The notes under the pieces are model-generated. The model was given only the letters and a program-made list of their open reading frames with translations. It was not told where the DNA came from and searched no databases. Shown here piece after piece: positions 14,664 to 17,832 of a stretch of 17,832 nucleotides of DNA. Position 1 is the stretch's first letter. Each line of letters opens with the position of its first letter. The DNA comes from JAIOHN01 sp038258185 (GTDB taxonomy: Bacteria; Chloroflexota; Anaerolineae; Aggregatilineales; Phototrophicaceae): the NCBI GenBank assembly GCA_038258185.1, contig JBBSQD010000123.1, forward strand, positions 1-17,832. The letters run 5' to 3'. The position numbers and the translations under genes were made by a program.

Positions 14664-17360
14664 TTAAAACGCTGGCAGCATCAACGGTTGATTATTGATG
14701 TACACGTACCAGTACGGCAGCCAGCCGATGCCGAACAATTCCATGTGAATGTCCTTCTTGTAGGGCGTGACCATGTATTCCTGAATATCATTGGCGATTG
14801 CTGCCCACCTCTCATTCACACTGCTCAATTCCTGCTCAAAGCGCACTTCCAGTTGATCCATCTCGTCCTGAATACGATCAATCACTTCCTTGCTTTCGCT
14901 CAGGTCTTCTTCGGTCTGGCGGGTAAAGCGCCGCGCACGGCTGGTACGCGAGAGTGTGTAGGTGGTTCGTCCCTTCAGCAGACTGAGCAATGCCTCACCC
15001 TGGGTAAAGGTCTGCTCGCGCCGACGGTCAGCCAGTTCTTTATGCTCTGCCCCCAGTTCGCGTTCCTTCTTGGTAAGCTGCATTTCCAGCTTATCCATTT
15101 CCTTCTCAAACTGCGATGTCACCTTGTCGATTTCGGCATCGCGACCTTCACGCGCCACCTGGGTGGCCTGCGCGTAAAATTCGCTGTCCTCGACATCCGG
15201 GTTGCTGTAGAGTTTGAGAGTCGGATTAAACGGAATTTTCAGCCGCGCCGTGTTGTAAAGCGCGTCCACCAGTTCCTTTTGCAGCGCCGTGATGCGTTTG
15301 CTATCGGTCATGCCGCTGGTCGGCTCGGCGTAAATCGCCGTCATGTGCGGGCTGGAAGACACCATTTTCGGGTCAACCGGGTCGGTCAGGTATTCATCCC
15401 AGTGAATCAACCCGGAGCGATCCAGATCGGGGATTTTATAAGTGTAATACCGCGCCGTGAAAATATTGGATTTGCGATCCTGATAGCGCACCGCGGCCTG
15501 CCCCAACAATACCGGACGATAAGCCAGCACCATGCTGCCCACCGCCTGTGCCGCGAAATTCGTCCGCCGCTGCCATTCACTGAGCGCCTGATCACCCGTC
15601 ATACGATGCGCCATAAAATATTTGGTGATCGCCGACGGAATCGGTGGCTCACTGGTCAGGAAACCGGGCGGCAAAACGACACCGGGGGCAATCGGCTGCG
15701 ACTCATTGGTGAGCGGATTGCTGGATGCGGGAACCGGCAGGTTATTGGTATACCCATTCGAAGCTGGCACCATCGCAGTCTGGGCGTTGAAACCGGGCAG
15801 ATTCTGCGGCGGTACGGTGGCATTCACACCCGGCAGATCATTGAGGGGCGGCATGCTGCTGGTGGGATTCATCGTCGGCACCACCATCCGCTGCTGCGGA
15901 TAGGCATTCGCGCCCTGCGCCACAATCTTCGCCATCAGATCCTGGCGCTGCTCGGCCATTAAAGTGCTGACCTGCTGGCGGGTTAACGGCCCGGTCAGAT
16001 AATTCATTGCCCAGCGGGTATGCACCAGCGTCGGCCCACCGGTATCATGCACGTTATGCATCAGAAAAACACGCGGCTCAATGTCAGAAATTAACCGTCC
16101 GGCATCCTGAATGCTGAAATTGTTGTCCACCGTAGCCAATGCTTCCAGCCCGCTCATCACGCGCTTCTTGTCATTTTCCGTCTGCAAGCGCCCGATAAAC
16201 CACGTCCCCGCATTGGTCAGGCCCTTATAGTCCAGATCACCGGGATTCTGCGTCGCCAGAATCAGACCCAGGCCAAATGCACGCGCCTGCTTCAGCAAGC
16301 GCAGAATCGGATCTTTGGTCGGTGGATTACGCGGGTGCGGTGGGAAATAGCCAAACATCTCGTCAATGTAAAACAGCGCTCGTAAGCTGGTCGTGCCGCT
16401 GAGGGTACGCATCCAGCTCAGCATATTTTCCGCCAGCAGCGTGATGATAAACTGCCGCTCGGCCTCGGACAGATGCGCGATGTAAAAAATCGAGACACGC
16501 GGACGGCCATTGGGCTGATACAGCAGACTCTGAATATCCAGCGCATCACCCTGAATCCAGGACTGAAACGACGGTGACGCGATGATGTTGTTCATATCCA
16601 TCGCCAGTTTCTGCCGCGCCTTCTCCGACATATAATCATCGACTGAGAACACACCCAGCTTTTCAAACGGCGGCTTCTGCACCTGTATGATGATATCTTC
16701 CAGCGACAGGTCAATGCCGCGCCGCCAAGCATATTCAAAAATGTTGGAAACCAGCACATGCTCTTTATCGCGCACCGGCTCCACATTCAGGCCGATCAGC
16801 GCCAGCAGCGCGGTCACGGTGCCGTTAATGCGCTCGCGGTTTTCTTCTTCGTGGCCGTTCCAGCCCTCACGCGGTGCACGCAGCGAGGCCAGAATGCTGA
16901 TCGGCAGACCCGCGTCCGAACCCGGCGTGTAAATGCTGTACTTGGCGGCCAGCTTCAGCCAGCGCAGCCGATCCGGCACAATGCCCCAGCTACCCAGCCC
17001 TTCGCGCCAGCGGTGCGCAATATCCGCCGCGTAAGAGGGTACATCCATCCCCGCGCGACGGGCTTCATCCACATTGATCCACGGTTGAAAATCCTGTGGA
17101 CGCAGATCAGGAAAGGTCAGCAGCAGATTGGTGATGTCGCCTTTCGGGTCGATAATGATCGCCGGGATGTTATCCAGAACCGCTTCTTCCAGCAGATTGA
17201 CACACAGGCCGGTCTTGCCGCTGCCTGTCATGCCGACCACGACCGCATGGGTCGTCAGATCACGCGAATCATAATACACCACATCGTCGGTCAGCCGATG
17301 TGCATCCGGGTCGTAGCGCCGCCCCAGATAAAATGTCGTTGGTGCTTCGATAAAAGGCAT
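14664..17360 (-). CDS. HerA/DUF87-type ATPase with Pro-rich linker and coiled-coil C-terminus
   Basis: 898 residues from ATG 17360, preferred to ATG 17375 because GGAG lies 9 bases before it whereas 17375 has no ribosome site. Numbering from 17360: Walker A GMTGSGKT (43-50), AIIIDPKGD nearby (about 66-74), Walker B ALFYIDEM (328-335) with catalytic Glu334, sensor Gln371 in ATQNPGD, and arginine-finger candidate Arg391 in FIGRL. This is the RecA-fold core of HerA/FtsK-superfamily DUF87 (DUF853-like) hexameric pumps that move DNA or protein. A Pro/Asn-rich low-complexity linker (about 490-575) is followed by an alpha-helical region, a charged coiled coil (about 730-850) and a conserved aromatic tail (YWYVYINNQP). 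No NurA or other nuclease partner is nearby, so the role is open: DNA processing, conjugation-like transfer or defence. Confidence 0.88.
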   Translation of the reverse strand: MPFIEAPTTFYLGRRYDPDAHRLTDDVVYYDSRDLTTHAVVVGMTGSGKTGLCVNLLEEAVLDNIPAIIIDPKGDITNLLLTFPDLRPQDFQPWINVDEARRAGMDVPSYAADIAHRWREGLGSWGIVPDRLRWLKLAAKYSIYTPGSDAGLPISILASLRAPREGWNGHEEENRERINGTVTALLALIGLNVEPVRDKEHVLVSNIFEYAWRRGIDLSLEDIIIQVQKPPFEKLGVFSVDDYMSEKARQKLAMDMNNIIASPSFQSWIQGDALDIQSLLYQPNGRPRVSIFYIAHLSEAERQFIITLLAENMLSWMRTLSGTTSLRALFYIDEMFGYFPPHPRNPPTKDPILRLLKQARAFGLGLILATQNPGDLDYKGLTNAGTWFIGRLQTENDKKRVMSGLEALATVDNNFSIQDAGRLISDIEPRVFLMHNVHDTGGPTLVHTRWAMNYLTGPLTRQQVSTLMAEQRQDLMAKIVAQGANAYPQQRMVVPTMNPTSSMPPLNDLPGVNATVPPQNLPGFNAQTAMVPASNGYTNNLPVPASSNPLTNESQPIAPGVVLPPGFLTSEPPIPSAITKYFMAHRMTGDQALSEWQRRTNFAAQAVGSMVLAYRPVLLGQAAVRYQDRKSNIFTARYYTYKIPDLDRSGLIHWDEYLTDPVDPKMVSSSPHMTAIYAEPTSGMTDSKRITALQKELVDALYNTARLKIPFNPTLKLYSNPDVEDSEFYAQATQVAREGRDAEIDKVTSQFEKEMDKLEMQLTKKERELGAEHKELADRRREQTFTQGEALLSLLKGRTTYTLSRTSRARRFTRQTEEDLSESKEVIDRIQDEMDQLEVRFEQELSSVNERWAAIANDIQEYMVTPYKKDIHMELFGIGWLPYWYVYINNQPLMLPAF

Positions 17361-17415
17361 CCCACCAATCTCCATATTTACTCAAATTACAAAATACGCT
17401 TTTTTGTTCTACGCT

Positions 17416-17424
17416 AGTATAGCA
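17416..17424 (-). promoter_or_regulatory. Extended -10 promoter for the HerA-like operon
   Basis: On the minus strand TGC (17424-17422) is directly followed by TATACT (17421-17416), an extended -10. No clear -35 exists at 17 bases, as allowed for this promoter type. Transcription from about 17409 gives a leader of roughly 49 bases to ATG 17360. Confidence 0.5.
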
Positions 17425-17518
17425 TAACTCGCCCGCTTTGATGGGCTTTGTCAGGCTAAATCGGATGAAAATCGCATTAAATAGTGGAAATCTAATAGTT
17501 GAACTATAGCGATTTTTT

Positions 17519-17611
17519 AACCCCCTCTAAATCTCCCCCGAATTCAGGGGAGACTTTAATTATAGCGTATCGGTCTCCCTCCCTGAATTCGGGGAGGGCC
17601 GGGGAGGGGTC
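17519..17611. repeat. Long imperfect palindromic (MITE-like) repeat element
   Basis: The left arm (17519-17555) and right arm (17572-17611) are imperfect inverted copies. Both contain TCCCC plus GAATTCAGGG in mirrored form, and the outer ends read ACCCCCTC and GAGGGGTC. The loop is about 16 AT-rich bases. The composition (runs of C and G around a GAATTC centre) is that of non-autonomous dispersed repeats; no transposase is nearby. Confidence 0.6.
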
Positions 17612-17653
17612 ATAAAAGCGCAAAAGTTCACAGCGCTTTGGCATATTCCACCG

Positions 17654-17676
17654 TAAAGTCCAAAGTTAGGACTTTA
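17654..17676. promoter_or_regulatory. Perfect 8-bp inverted repeat, possible operator
   Basis: TAAAGTCC (17654-17661) and GGACTTTA (17669-17676) are separated by 7 bases. The right arm overlaps TATAAC (17675-17680), a possible -10 for the plus-strand gene starting at 17769. Geometry suits a dimeric repressor, but the -35 is poor. Confidence 0.4.
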
Positions 17677-17768
17677 TAACAAACATTCTTACGTCAACTG
17701 CATTTAGACCGAGTAAGAGCACCAAACAGAGATGCCCACCCGAAAATTTATGTTAAGGAGTCAATCTC

Positions 17769-17832
17769 ATGAGTGATCAACCGGATATGAAAATGGATGT
17801 CCCCTGCTGTCCCGAATTGGAAACCGGGGATG
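17769..17832 (+). CDS. Start of an unknown gene, cut by the window end
   Basis: The ATG at 17769 has AAGGAG (17755-17760) 8 bases before it. The 21 visible codons, MSDQPDMKMDVPC then CPELETGD, are acidic and contain adjacent Cys13 and Cys14, with no signal peptide or hydrophobic segment. The region upstream has an operator-like inverted repeat. Too little is visible to name a product; a Cys-containing soluble protein is all that can be said. Confidence 0.6.
   Translation, partial: MSDQPDMKMDVPCCPELETGD

Larger units (their letters stand above)
17361..17768. other. Gene-free intergenic region, about 400 bases
   Basis: No credible gene. From left to right it holds the HerA-operon promoter, an 8-bp inverted repeat AAAATCGC (17468-17475)/GCGATTTT (17509-17516) around 33 AT-rich bases, the long palindromic element at 17519-17611, a 7-bp inverted repeat AAAGCGC (17615-17621)/GCGCTTT (17633-17639), the TAAAGTCC inverted repeat, and the ribosome site of the last gene. 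It is the most structured non-coding stretch in the window. Confidence 0.7.

Noticed and set aside
14688..15962. Long plus-strand open frame of 424 codons
   Set aside because: It is the antisense shadow of the HerA-like gene. Its His/Arg/Gln-rich translation has no domain, while the minus strand has full ATPase motifs.
1991..17360. Defence island reading (TIR protein, HerA-like ATPase, methyltransferase)
   Set aside because: The TIR gene is over 10 kb away from the others with metabolic and transport genes between; the methyltransferase lacks DNA-methylase motifs; no nuclease, toxin or CRISPR was seen.

Overview
The window looks like chromosomal DNA from an uncultured or little-studied bacterium, most likely Chloroflexota (Anaerolineae-like). 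This is an inference from gene content: secreted rather than lipid-anchored sugar-binding protein, large Ser/Thr receptor kinase, DUF5679 zinc ribbon, HerA-type ATPase, and many secreted proteins of moderate G+C. No rRNA, tRNA, CRISPR array or transposase was seen.

Layout. (1) 1-240: the left edge carries a C-terminal piece of a prolyl-tRNA synthetase on the minus strand, with no 5' half present, next to a minus-strand terminator. (2) 237-2620: an EcsC-like membrane protein (minus), then on the plus strand two tandem small paralogues of a TfoX/YjbR-like fold behind a near-consensus sigma-70 promoter, a palindromic C/G-rich repeat, and a fusion of a DUF5679 zinc ribbon with a TIR domain. (3) 2715-6721, minus strand: a secreted beta-propeller-like protein, a group II PLP-dependent decarboxylase and a secreted C39-type cysteine peptidase with TPRs. 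The last two are followed by near-identical hairpins. (4) 6948-13055, plus strand: a receptor Ser/Thr kinase whose outer part is a periplasmic sugar-binding-protein (type 1) domain, followed by a carbohydrate ABC importer: MalF-type permease with a large extra membrane block, MalG-type permease, and secreted binding protein behind an intercistronic hairpin. A strong bidirectional terminator ends this block. (5) 13153-17360, minus strand: HerA/DUF87-type ATPase, DUF4241 protein and class I methyltransferase, probably co-transcribed. (6) 17361-17832: a repeat-rich intergenic stretch and the first codons of a plus-strand gene that leaves the window.

How the genes fit together. The most interesting unit is the kinase plus ABC importer. 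The kinase has its own solute-binding sensor outside the membrane and sits directly upstream of a sugar importer with its own binding protein, suggesting that an extracellular sugar or related ligand is both sensed (by phosphorylation) and imported. No importer ATPase gene is present, so a shared MsmK/MalK-type ATPase from elsewhere is presumed.
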